A DNA stretch of 64,000 bases from Qipengyuania xiamenensis (GCF_019711495.1 NZ_JAIGNM010000001.1:1364001-1428000), one strand, 5' to 3'. Counted from the stretch's first letter, positions 8,934-18,680 are shown. Notes: generated by a model not told the origin, from the letters alone. Made by a program: numbers and translations.

Positions 8934-9416
8934 CTAGCGTGAAGGCGGCGCGTAGGACAGATGCGCGCTGGCAATCGCGACGGCGAGCGCGTCTGCGGCA
9001 TCGGCGCCGGCGATTTTCGCGCCCGGCAGCAGCACCTTGAGCATGGCCTGGACCTGCGATTTGTCCGCCCCGCCCGTGCCGACGACAGCCTTCTTGACCA
9101 GCCGGGCCGCATGTTCGGAAACCTCGAGGCCCGCCGAACCACATGCGGCCAGCACTGCACCGCGCGCCTGAGCGAGCTTCAGCGTCGATTGCGGGTTCTT
9201 GTTGACGAAGACTTCTTCCGCCGCCGCACGGTCGGGATTGTGCTCGGCAATCACCGCCTCGAGCGCCGTCTGTAGGTGCGACAGCCGCCGCGCCATCGGC
9301 GCCTTGGCATCGGTCGGTACCTGCCCATTGGCGATATGCGATATGCGCGAGCCCTCTGCCCGGATCACGCCCCAGCCGGTGCAGCTGAGCGAAGGGTCGA
9401 GGCCGAGGATGATCAT
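8934..9416 (-). CDS. ruvC: crossover junction endodeoxyribonuclease RuvC
   Basis: 160 residues, usual length. RNase-H-like fold with metal-binding acidic residues: Asp7 in [13 protein letters not shown], Glu-Glu in [13 protein letters not shown] near 67, and the C-terminal [13 protein letters not shown] pair near 140. RuvC cuts Holliday junctions during recombination as part of RuvABC. yebC lies upstream as in many bacteria, but ruvA and ruvB are not in the window. A 31-aa membrane protein gene separates the two. Confidence 0.95.
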   Translation of the reverse strand: MIILGLDPSLSCTGWGVIRAEGSRISHIANGQVPTDAKAPMARRLSHLQTALEAVIAEHNPDRAAAEEVFVNKNPQSTLKLAQARGAVLAACGSAGLEVSEHAARLVKKAVVGTGGADKSQVQAMLKVLLPGAKIAGADAADALAVAIASAHLSYAPPSR

Positions 9417-9429
9417 CGCGCGCCCCCGC

Positions 9430-9525
9430 TCATCCCAGCCCGATGAGCCAGCCGAGCCGCCACGCTATGGCGAGCAGGAAGGCGCTGGCGAGGGTCAGGA
9501 AAATTGCCCACTCGCGCAGCTTCAT
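9430..9525 (-). CDS. 31-aa single-span membrane protein between yebC and ruvC
   Basis: ATG-started frame of 31 codons: [20 protein letters not shown] then [11 protein letters not shown]. It is one hydrophobic helix with a basic N-terminus and Trp/Arg flanks. It begins 11 bases after the yebC stop and ends 13 bases before the ruvC ATG, so it sits inside the operon with normal spacing on both sides. Length and position suggest a real small protein, but I know no named family for it. Confidence 0.5.
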   Translation of the reverse strand: MKLREWAIFLTLASAFLLAIAWRLGWLIGLG

Positions 9526-9536
9526 GGCCGGACGCC

Positions 9537-10283
9537 TCAGGCGCCCACCTTCTCCATGACTTCGTCGGAGATTTCGTAATTGCCCCAGACGGTCTGAACG
9601 TCGTCATCGTCCTCAAGCGCGTCGATCAGCTTGATCAGCGTACCCGCACCCTTCTCGTCCATCTCGACGGTGATGTTGGGCTTCCATGCGAGCTTCACGT
9701 TTTCCGCTTCACCCAGCGCCTTTTCGAGGTCGCCTGCAACCTGGTGGAGATCGTCTGCAGCGGTCCAGATCGTATGACCGTCTTCGCTGCTCTCGATATC
9801 TTCCGCGCCGGCTTCCATCGCCGCTTCGAGAACCTTGTCCTCGTCACCGACGCTGGCGGGGTATTCGATCAGGCCGAGGCGTTCGAAACCATGCTGGACG
9901 CTGCCCTCTGTGCCGAGGTTGCCGCCGTTCTTCGAAAAAGCGGTGCGCACGGCGGTGGCGGTGCGGTTGCGGTTGTCGGTGAGGGCTTCGACGATGATCG
10001 CGCTGCCGCCCGGGCCATAGCCCTCGTAGCGGACTTCCTCGTAGTTTTCGCCGTCGGTAGCCGAGGCCTTGTCGATCGCGCGCTGGATATTGTCCTTCGG
10101 CATCGACTGGCTCTTGGCGGCATTGACCGCAAGGCGCAGGCGCGGGTTCATGTCCGGATCGGGCATGCCCATTTTCGCCGCCACGGTGATTTCGCGGCTG
10201 AGCTTGGAAAACAGGTTCGAGCGCTTTTTGTCCTGCGCGCCCTTGCGGTGCATGATGTTCTTGAACTTGGAATGGCCTGCCAT
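9537..10283 (-). CDS. yebC: YebC/PmpR-family protein (TACO1-like)
   Basis: 248 residues from the ATG at 10283; [18 protein letters not shown] is the invariant family start, so the 36-residue extension is rejected. Further family marks: GRDIE-equivalent [35 protein letters not shown] near 100, and an acidic third domain. YebC proteins act on DNA as regulators in some species and help ribosomes through proline stretches in others. The gene heads the yebC-orf31-ruvC group. Confidence 0.95.
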   Translation of the reverse strand: MAGHSKFKNIMHRKGAQDKKRSNLFSKLSREITVAAKMGMPDPDMNPRLRLAVNAAKSQSMPKDNIQRAIDKASATDGENYEEVRYEGYGPGGSAIIVEALTDNRNRTATAVRTAFSKNGGNLGTEGSVQHGFERLGLIEYPASVGDEDKVLEAAMEAGAEDIESSEDGHTIWTAADDLHQVAGDLEKALGEAENVKLAWKPNITVEMDEKGAGTLIKLIDALEDDDDVQTVWGNYEISDEVMEKVGA

Positions 10284-10545
10284 GGGTTTTCTTACCGTGC
10301 GCAAATGAATGGATATCGGGCGGTCCCTTAGCCCGCCCCGCCCCCTCACGACAACCCTCGTAAGGCCTGTAACAATTGTGAATCCGCGCATTCAAAGCCG
10401 GTTCATGGCCAAAGGTATAAACCCCTGATCATTCGCTGGAAGAATGCCTGGGGGAAACGGCACTCGGCGACAGTATCGAAAATTCGTGTATGGTGGGCGC
10501 CGAGTTAGTGTGACGCGCCGGACGCGAAGCGAAAGGACGATTGCC

Positions 10546-11277
10546 ATGACTACCCGTACCAAGGGTTGGGGGAACAAGCTGAAGCTGGCCTCCGTCCCGA
10601 TGATCCTCGCAGGCCTCGCCGCCTGTGCCACGCCGGCATTCAAGGCCGACGTATCCCGTTTCGAATCGCAGCTGCCTGCACCGCAGGGCGAGAGCTTTGC
10701 CGTGGTTGCCGACGATCCGGCACTCGCAGGCGGGCTCGAGTTCTCGCAATATGCCGACATGGTCGAGCAGCAGATGCTGCGCCTCGGCTATGCCGAAGCC
10801 GCCACGCCCGAAGAGGCCACGCTGCTGGTCCGCTTCGACTATGGCGTCGACAACGGGCGCGAGCGCGTTCGCACGACCGGCTTCCACGACCCGTTCTATT
10901 CGCCCTGGTACGGCTACCGCGGCTACAGCGGCTTCGTTCGTCCGCGCTACTATCGCACGCGCGACGGCCGCATCATCCGCACCCGTAGCTATTACGGCGG
11001 ACGCTGGGGTTACGGGTTCAACGACCCGTGGTTCGGCGGACCCGAAGTGCGCAGCTACACCGTCTACACCAGCGGCATCGACATGAAGATCGACCGCGCG
11101 GCCACCGGCGAGCGGCTGTTCGAAGGCAAGGCACAGGCCCTGTCGACCTCGAACCGCCTGCAGTATCTCGTACCGAACCTGGTCGAGGCCATGTTCACCG
11201 ACTTCCCGGGCAATTCGGGCGAGACTGTGCGCATCTCGATCAAGCCGGAAGAAAAGACGGTTCGCCGGATCGATTGA
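10546..11277 (+). CDS. DUF4136-type lipoprotein
   Basis: 243 residues from ATG at 10546 with AAAGGA upstream. Signal peptide with lipobox (ILAGLAAC, Cys near 26) predicts a lipid-anchored outer-membrane or periplasmic protein. The middle is rich in Tyr, Gly and Arg (WYGYRGYSGFVRPRYYR), and the C-terminal part (MKIDRAATGERLFEGKA... LVEAMFTDFPG) fits DUF4136 proteins, whose role is not known. A clear terminator follows at 11316-11347, so it is probably monocistronic. Confidence 0.75.
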   Translation: MTTRTKGWGNKLKLASVPMILAGLAACATPAFKADVSRFESQLPAPQGESFAVVADDPALAGGLEFSQYADMVEQQMLRLGYAEAATPEEATLLVRFDYGVDNGRERVRTTGFHDPFYSPWYGYRGYSGFVRPRYYRTRDGRIIRTRSYYGGRWGYGFNDPWFGGPEVRSYTVYTSGIDMKIDRAATGERLFEGKAQALSTSNRLQYLVPNLVEAMFTDFPGNSGETVRISIKPEEKTVRRID

Positions 11278-11315
11278 ACAGAGTAGTTCATCGTCTTGGA
11301 CGGGGAACACCGAGG

Positions 11316-11347
11316 AAGGGCGGCCATGGATCGGGTCGCCCTTTTTT
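11316..11347 (+). terminator. rho-independent terminator after the DUF4136 lipoprotein
   Basis: Stem AAGGGCG (11316-11322) pairs with CGCCCTT (11337-11343) across a 14-base loop and runs into six T. It lies 39 bases after the stop codon. Confidence 0.75.
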
Positions 11348-11407
11348 CGTGCCCTTCCCGAAAATGCCGCAGGCGTGCTATAAAGCCCGCCAATTCAGGG
11401 AGATGAG

Positions 11408-11698
11408 ATGATGACCGCCCTTGCCGCACCCGCTGCAAACCGCATCCGCGCGATCTACTGGACCGTGGCCGCACTGGTGCTGCTGCTCCCCGCCATCGCG
11501 ATGCAGGCCACCGCAGAGGTCAACTGGGGTCCGGGCGATTTCGCGCTCATGGGCGGCTTGCTGGCCATGGTCGGACTCGGCATCGAAATGGCGCTGAGGG
11601 CCACGCTTGGCGCTCGCGCACGGATGCTGGCGATTGCCGCGATGCTGGCGCTGTTCCTGTTGGTATGGGCCGAGCTAGCCGTGGGGCTGTTCGACTAA
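11408..11698 (+). CDS. small membrane protein, three TM segments, 96 aa
   Basis: Unrecognised. Three hydrophobic segments, about residues 15-35 (IYWTVAALVLLLPAIAMQA), 45-62 (FALMGGLLAMVGLGIEMAL) and 70-94. Two ATGs stand in tandem after GGGAG; the second is also possible. The next gene starts eight bases after the stop, so the two may be co-transcribed. Function unknown. Confidence 0.65.
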   Translation: MMTALAAPAANRIRAIYWTVAALVLLLPAIAMQATAEVNWGPGDFALMGGLLAMVGLGIEMALRATLGARARMLAIAAMLALFLLVWAELAVGLFD

Positions 11699-11706
11699 GC
11701 CACGCG

Positions 11707-12741
11707 ATGCCAGACTATGATGCGTTTGCAGCCGGAATAGTCGGCAAGCGGATAGCTTCGGCTATCGAAACTTTCATGACATCCCTCGACCGCGGACAGC
11801 CCGACCGCGATGCGCTCGACGAAGCGGTTGAGGGCATCGGAGGTCTGTCGCCCGCGCATGTGGCGCGCGCGGACTCCGCCATCGGTTCTGCTGTCTCCCA
11901 CCGCCGTCGCCGGCACGGAAATGGCCTCGTCAGCCGCATCTTTTCTCGCAAGCCGATAGACGCGCGGGATGTTCCCGGAAGCGAATGGCTTCTCATTTGC
12001 AGCCGCAACGGACGCGAGCGGCAGGCTGCGCTGGAGAGGCTCGAGGGGCCGCTCACCTCCCCTTTCTACTGCGCGCTGCTCGAATGGCGTTGCAACGATT
12101 GGGTACGTCAGGTTCGCAGCGTTGCGAGAGAAACCGCCGGACGATGCTTTGCGGCGACAGATGCACAGCTGGTGGCCGAGACGCTTTTTGCCGTGCTTGC
12201 GACCCGCAAGCGGTGGGGGCGCAGTTCGCTTGAGGAAAGCCCGATATGCCAGAGCGTTAGCCGGGATGATGTCGCGCAGGAGGTGGCACGAACCATCGGC
12301 TCTGCCGCAGCCGGACCGGGCACGAAGATCCTCTCGCTCGTACTCCGATTCCCCACACTGGACCGGCACTTGGATGACTTGTCTCGCAATGCAATCCAGC
12401 CGGGAGTGAGGGCGCTTTCGACGAAAGTCATGATCGATCGCGAAACGCGCTGGATCGACCACTACGAACGCCAGTGGATCGACAAGTCGATGGGGCATTG
12501 GCGCAAGGCTCCGGTGTACCGGACGCGCGAAGTACAGCACTCGTTGAATCGCAAGGGCTTGATCCAGCGCGCGCTGGACGATCCCTCCATTGCCATGCGA
12601 TCGGCCGGGTTACAGGCGCTTATCGATCACATGCCCGAAAGCGAGTTCGCAATGGTGACGGCAGAAAAGTTTAAGGATACGCACCTTGCGGTCCTCGCTT
12701 CTCGCGCAAACTATCTGCTGCGCAGTTACGCCAAGGCCTAA
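11707..12741 (+). CDS. hypothetical protein, 344 aa, HEAT/ARM-like helical repeats suspected
   Basis: I do not recognise this family. Starting at [10 protein letters not shown] (an upstream start would run into the previous gene), it is mostly helical, with no signal peptide or TM segment. Segments such as [23 protein letters not shown] and [22 protein letters not shown] have the look of alpha-helical (HEAT/ARM) repeats, but this is impression only. Codon choice is less G/C-biased at third positions than its neighbours, hinting at later acquisition. It overlaps the convergent dut stop by four bases (CTAA). Confidence 0.6.
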   Translation: MPDYDAFAAGIVGKRIASAIETFMTSLDRGQPDRDALDEAVEGIGGLSPAHVARADSAIGSAVSHRRRRHGNGLVSRIFSRKPIDARDVPGSEWLLICSRNGRERQAALERLEGPLTSPFYCALLEWRCNDWVRQVRSVARETAGRCFAATDAQLVAETLFAVLATRKRWGRSSLEESPICQSVSRDDVAQEVARTIGSAAAGPGTKILSLVLRFPTLDRHLDDLSRNAIQPGVRALSTKVMIDRETRWIDHYERQWIDKSMGHWRKAPVYRTREVQHSLNRKGLIQRALDDPSIAMRSAGLQALIDHMPESEFAMVTAEKFKDTHLAVLASRANYLLRSYAKA

Positions 12742-13199
12742 GCCAGCTTGGCGTGGCCGCCGGTCGAGCCGAAGCCGCCTTCGCCGCGGTCGGTCTCGTC
12801 CAGTTCCTCGACTTCGTCCCACTTGGCCTGCGTGACCGGCGCCAGCACGAGCTGGGCGATGCGGTCGCCGCGCTGGATCGCGAAATCGTCGGCCCCGTGG
12901 TTGATCAGGATGACCTTGAGTTCGCCGCGATAGTCGCTGTCGATCGTGCCCGGCGTATTGGGCACGGTGATGCCGTGCTTGAAGGCTAGTCCCGAACGCG
13001 GGCGCACCTGGATTTCGTAATTCTCGGGGATCGCGACGGCGAGGCCGGTGGCGACGGCATGCCGCTGACCCGGGCGGATCGTCACGCTTTCGGCCGAAAG
13101 CACGTCCATGCCCGCAGCGCCGCCGGTGGCATAGGCCGGAAGGTCGAGACCGTGGCCGTGCGGCAGGCGCTTGATCTGGACGGCTACGGCATCAGTCAC
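12738..13199 (-). CDS. dut: dUTP diphosphatase
   Basis: 153 residues from GTG at 13199, chosen because GGAGGA lies eight bases upstream; no ATG is nearby. All five trimeric dUTPase motifs are present: [45 protein letters not shown] and the C-terminal arm [11 protein letters not shown]. It hydrolyses dUTP to dUMP and PPi, keeping uracil out of DNA and supplying dTMP synthesis. It overlaps the end of coaBC by eight bases, the classic coaBC-dut arrangement. Confidence 0.95.
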   Translation of the reverse strand: MTDAVAVQIKRLPHGHGLDLPAYATGGAAGMDVLSAESVTIRPGQRHAVATGLAVAIPENYEIQVRPRSGLAFKHGITVPNTPGTIDSDYRGELKVILINHGADDFAIQRGDRIAQLVLAPVTQAKWDEVEELDETDRGEGGFGSTGGHAKLA

Positions 13200-14931
13200 G
13201 CGGGTCTTCCTCCGGCTCTGCAAGCGCTTCGGCAGCGCGGATGATGAGTTCGCGCGCGACCTCTTCCTTGGGCATTTCGGCGAGGCTTTCGACGCCTTCC
13301 GAAGTCACGATGTGGACCTGGTTGAGGTCGCCGCCCATCACGCTCTCGCCAGCTGCACCGGCGACATTGTTGGCCACGATCCAGTCGGCACCCTTGCGCT
13401 TGCGCTTGGATTTGGCGTTCTCGACCACGTTTTCCGTCTCGGCAGCGAAGCCGATGAGGAGATGCGGGCGCTTGCGGCCTGCAGCCACGGCAGCGAGGAT
13501 ATCGGGGTTCTCGGCAAGGATGAGAGCAGGCGGCGCACTGCCGCGCTTTTTCATCTTTTCGCCTGCGACATGGCGGCTCTTCCAGTCGGCGACGGCCGCG
13601 ACCATGAAGGCGCAATCGGCGGGCAGCGCATTGCGCACTTCCTCGGCCATGTCGTCGGCGGTTTCGACATCGATGCGGTCGACGCCGATCGGGGTCGGCA
13701 GGTGGACCGGGCCGGTGACCAGCGTCACGCGGGCGCCCGCAGCAGCGGCCATGGCGGCAATCGCGAAGCCCTGCTTCCCGCTCGAACGGTTGGCGATGTA
13801 GCGCACCGGATCGATCGGTTCGCGCGTCGGGCCGGCAGTGACGAGCACATGCTTGCCGTAAAGCGGGCGGTGTTCCGGATCCTCGTCGAAGATTGCCTGC
13901 CCGTAGAGCGGATCTGCCTCGAGCGGGCTTTCCGCTTCGAGCACTTCGACCTCTTCGGGGATCGGCTGCGCGACGGCGCGCTTGTCCTTCTTGCCGACGG
14001 TGTGGTTGATCGCTTCCTTGTCGGTCGGCGGAGCCGCAGCCGCGCCGCCCTTCTTGGCGAGCAACCCGCCCATGTCGGGAACGAAATCGGGATCGGGTTC
14101 GGATTCGCCCGCGTCGAATTCGGCTTCCTCGAAATCTTCTTCGAGGTCCTCGATCTCTTCGAACTCCTCGTCGATTTCCTTCTGGCTGCGCTTTGCAGTC
14201 GAACGCGGGATGATCGCGTTGAGCAGGCTGCCGAGGCCGGAGCGTGCCGAGAGGTCTTCTTCCTCCTCTTCGGGCTCTTCGACCTCTTCTTCGAAATCGT
14301 CTTCCAGTACCTTGGGCTCTTCCGCTTCCTCTTTCGCGGAAGGCGGAGCCAATGCAGGCGCGGGTGCCGCGAGTTCGTGCACGTCGATGTCGAGATCGAG
14401 AGTCTCGGCGATCTTGCGCAGGATGGCGGCGGGTTCGGGCAGGCGGCCAGGGCCGAATTCGCCGCAGGCCATCGCGCCCTCGTCCGGATCCATCACGGTA
14501 ACGCCCGCCTGACGGAGCCATTCGGCGTTACGCTGGGTGGCCGAATGCTCCCACATGCGCACGTTCATGGCCGGGACGGTGACGACCGGCTTGTCGGTGG
14601 CGAGGATCAGCGTGGTGGCAAGGTCGTCGGCGATACCGGCAGCCATCTTGGCGAGGATATCCGCAGTGGCCGGGCAGACGACCACGAGGTCGGCCTGCCG
14701 CGAGAGCTGGATATGCCCCATCTCGACCTCGTCCTTGAGATCGAAGAGCGAGGTGTAGACCTTGTTTTCCGACAACGCGGCCAGCGCCATCGGCGTGACG
14801 AACTGCTGTCCGCCCTCGGTCAGGACGCAGGTGACGTCGCCGCCCGCCTTCCTGATCAGGCGTACGAGTTCACAGCTCTTGTAGGCAGCGATACCGCCAC
14901 CGATCACGAGCAGGATCTTGGGGCCGCTCAC
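13192..14931 (-). CDS. coaBC: bifunctional phosphopantothenoylcysteine decarboxylase / phosphopantothenate-cysteine ligase with a large acidic insertion
   Basis: 579 residues from GTG at 14931 (AGGAGG eight bases upstream), against about 400 in the family. CoaC domain about 1-183: [24 protein letters not shown], catalytic Cys156 in [10 protein letters not shown]. CoaB domain about 359-575: [35 protein letters not shown]. Between them, about residues 184-358 are an extra segment dominated by Glu and Asp (for example [14 protein letters not shown] and [19 protein letters not shown]). Both catalytic halves look intact, so CoA synthesis should work; the insert is probably disordered. Upstream of dut. 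Confidence 0.93.
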   Translation of the reverse strand: MSGPKILLVIGGGIAAYKSCELVRLIRKAGGDVTCVLTEGGQQFVTPMALAALSENKVYTSLFDLKDEVEMGHIQLSRQADLVVVCPATADILAKMAAGIADDLATTLILATDKPVVTVPAMNVRMWEHSATQRNAEWLRQAGVTVMDPDEGAMACGEFGPGRLPEPAAILRKIAETLDLDIDVHELAAPAPALAPPSAKEEAEEPKVLEDDFEEEVEEPEEEEEDLSARSGLGSLLNAIIPRSTAKRSQKEIDEEFEEIEDLEEDFEEAEFDAGESEPDPDFVPDMGGLLAKKGGAAAAPPTDKEAINHTVGKKDKRAVAQPIPEEVEVLEAESPLEADPLYGQAIFDEDPEHRPLYGKHVLVTAGPTREPIDPVRYIANRSSGKQGFAIAAMAAAAGARVTLVTGPVHLPTPIGVDRIDVETADDMAEEVRNALPADCAFMVAAVADWKSRHVAGEKMKKRGSAPPALILAENPDILAAVAAGRKRPHLLIGFAAETENVVENAKSKRKRKGADWIVANNVAGAAGESVMGGDLNQVHIVTSEGVESLAEMPKEEVARELIIRAAEALAEPEEDPRD

Positions 14932-15120
14932 GTGACGGTCCTCCTGACTGGAATCATGCGCGGCTTTGCCCGCGCGGATCGGTTGGTGCATTCCCATTGC
15001 GTCATCGATGCGCTTGCTAGCGCCCCCTGTCCGTCATTGCCAGCGCGCATCGCGCACCCGTTTGCAGCCTCCTCCTTGCCAGCCTATGGTGAAGAAATCG
15101 GAAACGGGGGAATTTTCATC

Positions 15121-15522
15121 ATGCATTTCATACTGGCAGCACTGCTGGCGCTGGGCGCAATACTCGACCTGGTGCTGGGCGCGAGCTTCTTCGTCGACCC
15201 TGCCACGGCGGGCATCGACTTCGGCCTCCAGTCGCCAACGCCCATGGGGCTATCGGCGATGCGCGGTGATTTCGCGGCCTTCTTCTGGGTGGCGGCAATC
15301 AGCTTGGGAGTAGGCGCATGGAAGCGGCGCGCAGACGTGCTCTGGCCCGCACTCGCTCTGTTCGCGATCGCTTTCACCGGGCGGCTGGTGAACCTGTTCG
15401 TGGTCGGAGACTATGACGGGTGGTGGCAGCCGATGACGGTCGAGGCGCTGCACGTCATCGTGATCGCGCTGGCGATCAAGACCTTCCCCTGGAACGGGAC
15501 TAGCCCAGCAGCCCCTGCGTAA
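15121..15522 (+). CDS. four-TM membrane protein, 133 aa
   Basis: Start at ATG 15121. Four hydrophobic segments: about 2-22, 47-65 (DFAAFFWVAAISLGVGAW), 72-90 and 102-120, with short polar loops; the layout resembles DUF4345-type proteins, though I am not certain. It stands alone on the plus strand between coaBC and ubiB, interrupting a run usually uniform in strand, and its 3' end overlaps ubiB by 23 bases. Function unknown. Confidence 0.65.
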   Translation: MHFILAALLALGAILDLVLGASFFVDPATAGIDFGLQSPTPMGLSAMRGDFAAFFWVAAISLGVGAWKRRADVLWPALALFAIAFTGRLVNLFVVGDYDGWWQPMTVEALHVIVIALAIKTFPWNGTSPAAPA

Positions 15523-17056
15523 ACGCAAACCATGCCGCGCCGCCACCGGCGGCAAAGGTGACTAGGTAGCGCAGCCAGCTGCGCTCCTTCTTCACGCGGC
15601 GTTCCCACATCAGTTCCACCTCGGGTAGCGGCGGCGGCTCGGGCGCGCCGCCCTTGGGCGGGAAGCGGTCCTCGATCCGGCGCACGAGGTCGGGGATGCG
15701 CAGCAGCGTCTCGGTATCCTCGCGGATGCGGTCGGCGATCGCGGCCTCGGGGCCCAGCTCGTCGCGAATCCAACTGCGGACATAGGGGGCGGAAACGTCC
15801 CACATGTTGATCTTCGGATTGAGCTGCGTGGCGATGCCTTCGACCATCACCATGGTCTTTTGCAGCAGCAGCAAATGCGGCTGTGTCTGCATGTCGAAAT
15901 CGCGGGTGATTGCGAACAGTCCATCGAGCATCTGCCCGACCGACAACTCGCTCACCGGCTTGCCGCGCATCGGCTCGCCCACGGCGCGCAGCGCAGTCGC
16001 GAACTCGTCCACGTTGTGATAGCTCGGGACGTATTGCGCCTCGAAATGGATCTCGGCGACGCGTTTGTAATTGCCCGTCGTCAGGCCGTAGAGGATTTCC
16101 GCCAGCCACATGCGCGCACGCCGGTCGATCCGGCCCATGATGCCGAAATCGATCGCCGCGATGGTCCCGTCCGCTTTCACGAACAGGTTCCCCTGGTGCA
16201 TGTCGGCGTGGAAGAAGCCTGCCGCGATAGCCTGCTTGAGGAATGCGAGGACGAGGCGGCTCGCCAGTTCGTCCATGTCGTGGCCCGCCGCGCGGATCGC
16301 CTCGGTATCGCTGATCTTGATCCCGTCGATCCAGTCGACGGTCATCACGCGGCCATTGGTGCGGTCCCAGTCGATGCCGGGGATCTCGTATTTCTCGGTG
16401 CCGACCATGTGGTCGGCCAGTTCCGAAGCGGAGGCTGCCTCGCGGCGCAGGTCGAGCTCGCGATTGGTCCAGCGCTTGAAATTGGCGATGACGAGCCGCG
16501 GGCGCAGGCGCGACGCTTCGCCGCCCATCGCCTCGACATGGGCTGCGGCCCATTCATAGGTATCGATGTCGCGCGCGAACTGCTCGCGCACGCCGGGGCG
16601 CAGGACCTTCACCGCGACCTGTCGGCCATCGGTGGTGACCGCACGGTGGACCTGCGCGATCGAGGCCGCGCCGACCGGTACGGGGTCGAATTCGGAATAG
16701 AGGCTTTCGAGCGGCTGTTCGAAGCTTGCCTCGATGCTCTGCTTGATCTTGTCGAAGCCTACCGGCGGCAAATCGTCCTGCAGCTTGAGCAGGTTGCGCG
16801 CGGCATCCTCGCCCACGAGGTCGGGGCGCGTCGCCAGCGTCTGGCCGAGCTTGATGGCGGCAGGGCCGATATCGCGGAAAGCACCGGCATAGTCCGGCTC
16901 TTTCGGCTGGATCGTGCCTAGACGGGCGATGCGCGCGAGGCGCTTGACCGGCGGCGGCGTGTTGGGATCACGCTCGATCCCGCGAAGCGCGCCGTGCTTC
17001 GCCAGCGTCCGGCCCCATTTGAGGAGCCGCCAGATATGCGTTGCGGGGCGTGCCAC
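15500..17056 (-). CDS. ubiB: UbiB-family ABC1 atypical kinase for ubiquinone synthesis
   Basis: 518 residues, starting at GTG three bases after the ubiE stop, which suggests coupling. ABC1 hallmarks: KxGQ motif IKLGQTLATRPDL near 70, AGS-loop equivalent VGAASIAQVHRA near 128, VAVKVLRPG, catalytic FHADMHQGNLFV near 290 and IDFGIMGR. A C-terminal hydrophobic segment (AAGGGAAWFAF) should anchor it in the inner membrane. UbiB ATPases support the ubiquinone biosynthetic complex; the exact reaction is unsettled. Confidence 0.94.
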   Translation of the reverse strand: MARPATHIWRLLKWGRTLAKHGALRGIERDPNTPPPVKRLARIARLGTIQPKEPDYAGAFRDIGPAAIKLGQTLATRPDLVGEDAARNLLKLQDDLPPVGFDKIKQSIEASFEQPLESLYSEFDPVPVGAASIAQVHRAVTTDGRQVAVKVLRPGVREQFARDIDTYEWAAAHVEAMGGEASRLRPRLVIANFKRWTNRELDLRREAASASELADHMVGTEKYEIPGIDWDRTNGRVMTVDWIDGIKISDTEAIRAAGHDMDELASRLVLAFLKQAIAAGFFHADMHQGNLFVKADGTIAAIDFGIMGRIDRRARMWLAEILYGLTTGNYKRVAEIHFEAQYVPSYHNVDEFATALRAVGEPMRGKPVSELSVGQMLDGLFAITRDFDMQTQPHLLLLQKTMVMVEGIATQLNPKINMWDVSAPYVRSWIRDELGPEAAIADRIREDTETLLRIPDLVRRIEDRFPPKGGAPEPPPLPEVELMWERRVKKERSWLRYLVTFAAGGGAAWFAFTQGLLG

Positions 17057-17059
17057 GCC

Positions 17060-17791
17060 TTAGACTTTCCACCCCGAATGGATGTTGACCGCGCCGCCGA
17101 GGATCTTCTCGACCCGCGTGTTTTCGAAGCCCGCATTGCGGATCATCGCTTCGAATTCGGGCGGCTTGGGGAAGCGGCGGATCGATTCGGCGAGGTAGCG
17201 ATAGCTCTCCTCGTCATTGGCGATCGCCTTGCCGATCTTGGGCATGAGCTGGTGCGAATAGAGGTCGTAGACTTCCTTGAAGCCCGGCCAGTCGGTCTGG
17301 CTGAACTCCATGCAATAGAAGCGCCCGCCGAACTTCAGCACGCGGTGCGCCTCGCGCAGGGCCTTGTCGATGAAGGTCACATTCCGGATGCCGAAGACGA
17401 TGGTGTAGGCATCGAAGGTGCGGCTACTGAAAGCCAGTTCCTCGGCGTTCTGGCGGCTCCACACCAAACCGTCGATTCCGCGCTCCATCGCGCGTTCGAT
17501 GCCGACGTCGAGCATGTCCTGATTGATGTCCGAGACGGTAACGCTCGCGCCCTTTTCGGCCATGCGGAAGGCGATGTCGCCCGTGCCGCCCGCCATGTCG
17601 AGGATCTGCTCGCCCGGCTGGGGCTTCACGCGCTTGACGAAACGGTCCTTCCACAGACGATGCATGCCGCCGCTCATCGCGTCGTTCATGATGTCGTACT
17701 TGGCGGCAACGCTCGAAAAGATCTCGCCCACGCGGCCGGTCTTCTCGCTCGCATCGATATCTTCGTAGCCGAAGGAAACGGTGTCACTCAT
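17060..17791 (-). CDS. ubiE: ubiquinone/menaquinone C-methyltransferase
   Basis: 243 residues from ATG 17791 (MSDTVSFGYEDIDASEKTG, the usual alphaproteobacterial start); an ATG at 17803 is also possible. SAM motif I ILDMAGGTGDIAFRMAEKG near 65, and UbiE signatures FGIRNVTFIDKALREAHRVLK and VYDLYSHQLMPKIGKAIA. It C-methylates the ring of ubiquinone (or menaquinone) precursors. It is divergent from mutM, and followed at three bases by ubiB. Confidence 0.95.
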   Translation of the reverse strand: MSDTVSFGYEDIDASEKTGRVGEIFSSVAAKYDIMNDAMSGGMHRLWKDRFVKRVKPQPGEQILDMAGGTGDIAFRMAEKGASVTVSDINQDMLDVGIERAMERGIDGLVWSRQNAEELAFSSRTFDAYTIVFGIRNVTFIDKALREAHRVLKFGGRFYCMEFSQTDWPGFKEVYDLYSHQLMPKIGKAIANDEESYRYLAESIRRFPKPPEFEAMIRNAGFENTRVEKILGGAVNIHSGWKV

Positions 17792-17859
17792 GGGCCTAGT
17801 CATGGTCAGGGGCCTTAGGGGGAATTGAGCGGAGCGCAAAGGGTGTTAGAGGGTATTTC

Positions 17860-18675
17860 ATGCCGGAATTACCTGAAGTCGAAACAACGGTGCGCGGCCT
17901 TGCGCGGTTCCTGCAGGGCGAGACGATCACGCGGGTGACCGTCAACCGTCCCGATATGCGCCGCCCCTTCCCACCCGATCTGGTGCAGGCGCTGACCGGC
18001 GCGAGCGTGACGCATCTCTCGCGCCGGGCGAAATACGGCCTCATTCACACGAGCCGCGATCATGCGATGATTTTCCACCTCGGCATGAGCGGGCGCTGGC
18101 GGATCGACCCGGTGGAGGACGAGAAGCACGACCACCTCGTGATCGAGACTGCGGGCCACCGCTTCGCGCTCAACGACCCGCGCCGCTTCGGTTCGGTCGA
18201 TCTGATGACGAGCGGCGAGCTGGTGACATGGAAACCCTTCGCCGCGCTGGGACCGGAGCCGCTGGGCGACGACCTCACCCCCGAACACCTGCGCGAGGCC
18301 ACACGCGGGCGCAAACAGGCGATCAAGCTGCTGCTGCTCGACCAGACCATCGTGGCGGGCCTCGGCAATATCTATGTCTGCGAAGCGCTGTGGCATGCCG
18401 GCATCCACCCGCGAAAGGCAGGCGGGAAGGTGACCATGCCGCAGCTTCGCCGCCTCGTCCCCGCGATCAAGGACGTGCTGGAACGCTCCATCCGCGACGG
18501 CGGCAGCACCTTGCGTGATTTCGCCCAGCCCGACGGAAACCTCGGCTATTTCGCCACCCGCTTCCACGTCTACGGCCGCGAGGGCGAGCCCTGCCACCAC
18601 GAGGACGGCGGCACGATCCGCCGCATCGTCCAAGGCGGGCGCAGCACGTGGTTCTGCCCGGTTTGTCAGAGGTGA
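17860..18675 (+). CDS. mutM: formamidopyrimidine-DNA glycosylase with altered zinc finger
   Basis: 271 residues. Catalytic N-terminus PELPEVETT (Pro2 nucleophile, Glu3), RRAKYGLI with the DNA-contacting Lys, FHLGMSGRW, GLGNIYVCEALW and the helix-two-turn-helix region. It removes 8-oxoG and FaPy lesions in base-excision repair. Oddity: the C-terminal finger reads PCHHEDGGTIRR...WFCPVCQR. The second Cys of the first CXXC is replaced (C-H-H-E), and the spacing to the last CXXC is one longer. His may take over metal binding, or the finger may be zincless. Confidence 0.94.
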   Translation: MPELPEVETTVRGLARFLQGETITRVTVNRPDMRRPFPPDLVQALTGASVTHLSRRAKYGLIHTSRDHAMIFHLGMSGRWRIDPVEDEKHDHLVIETAGHRFALNDPRRFGSVDLMTSGELVTWKPFAALGPEPLGDDLTPEHLREATRGRKQAIKLLLLDQTIVAGLGNIYVCEALWHAGIHPRKAGGKVTMPQLRRLVPAIKDVLERSIRDGGSTLRDFAQPDGNLGYFATRFHVYGREGEPCHHEDGGTIRRIVQGGRSTWFCPVCQR

Positions 18676-18680
18676 GAGGC

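Noticed and set aside
13171-15522. 783-codon plus-strand frame
   Set aside because: Its first 650 codons are antisense to coaBC; only the last 133 codons, from ATG 15121, have their own start and membrane-protein character.
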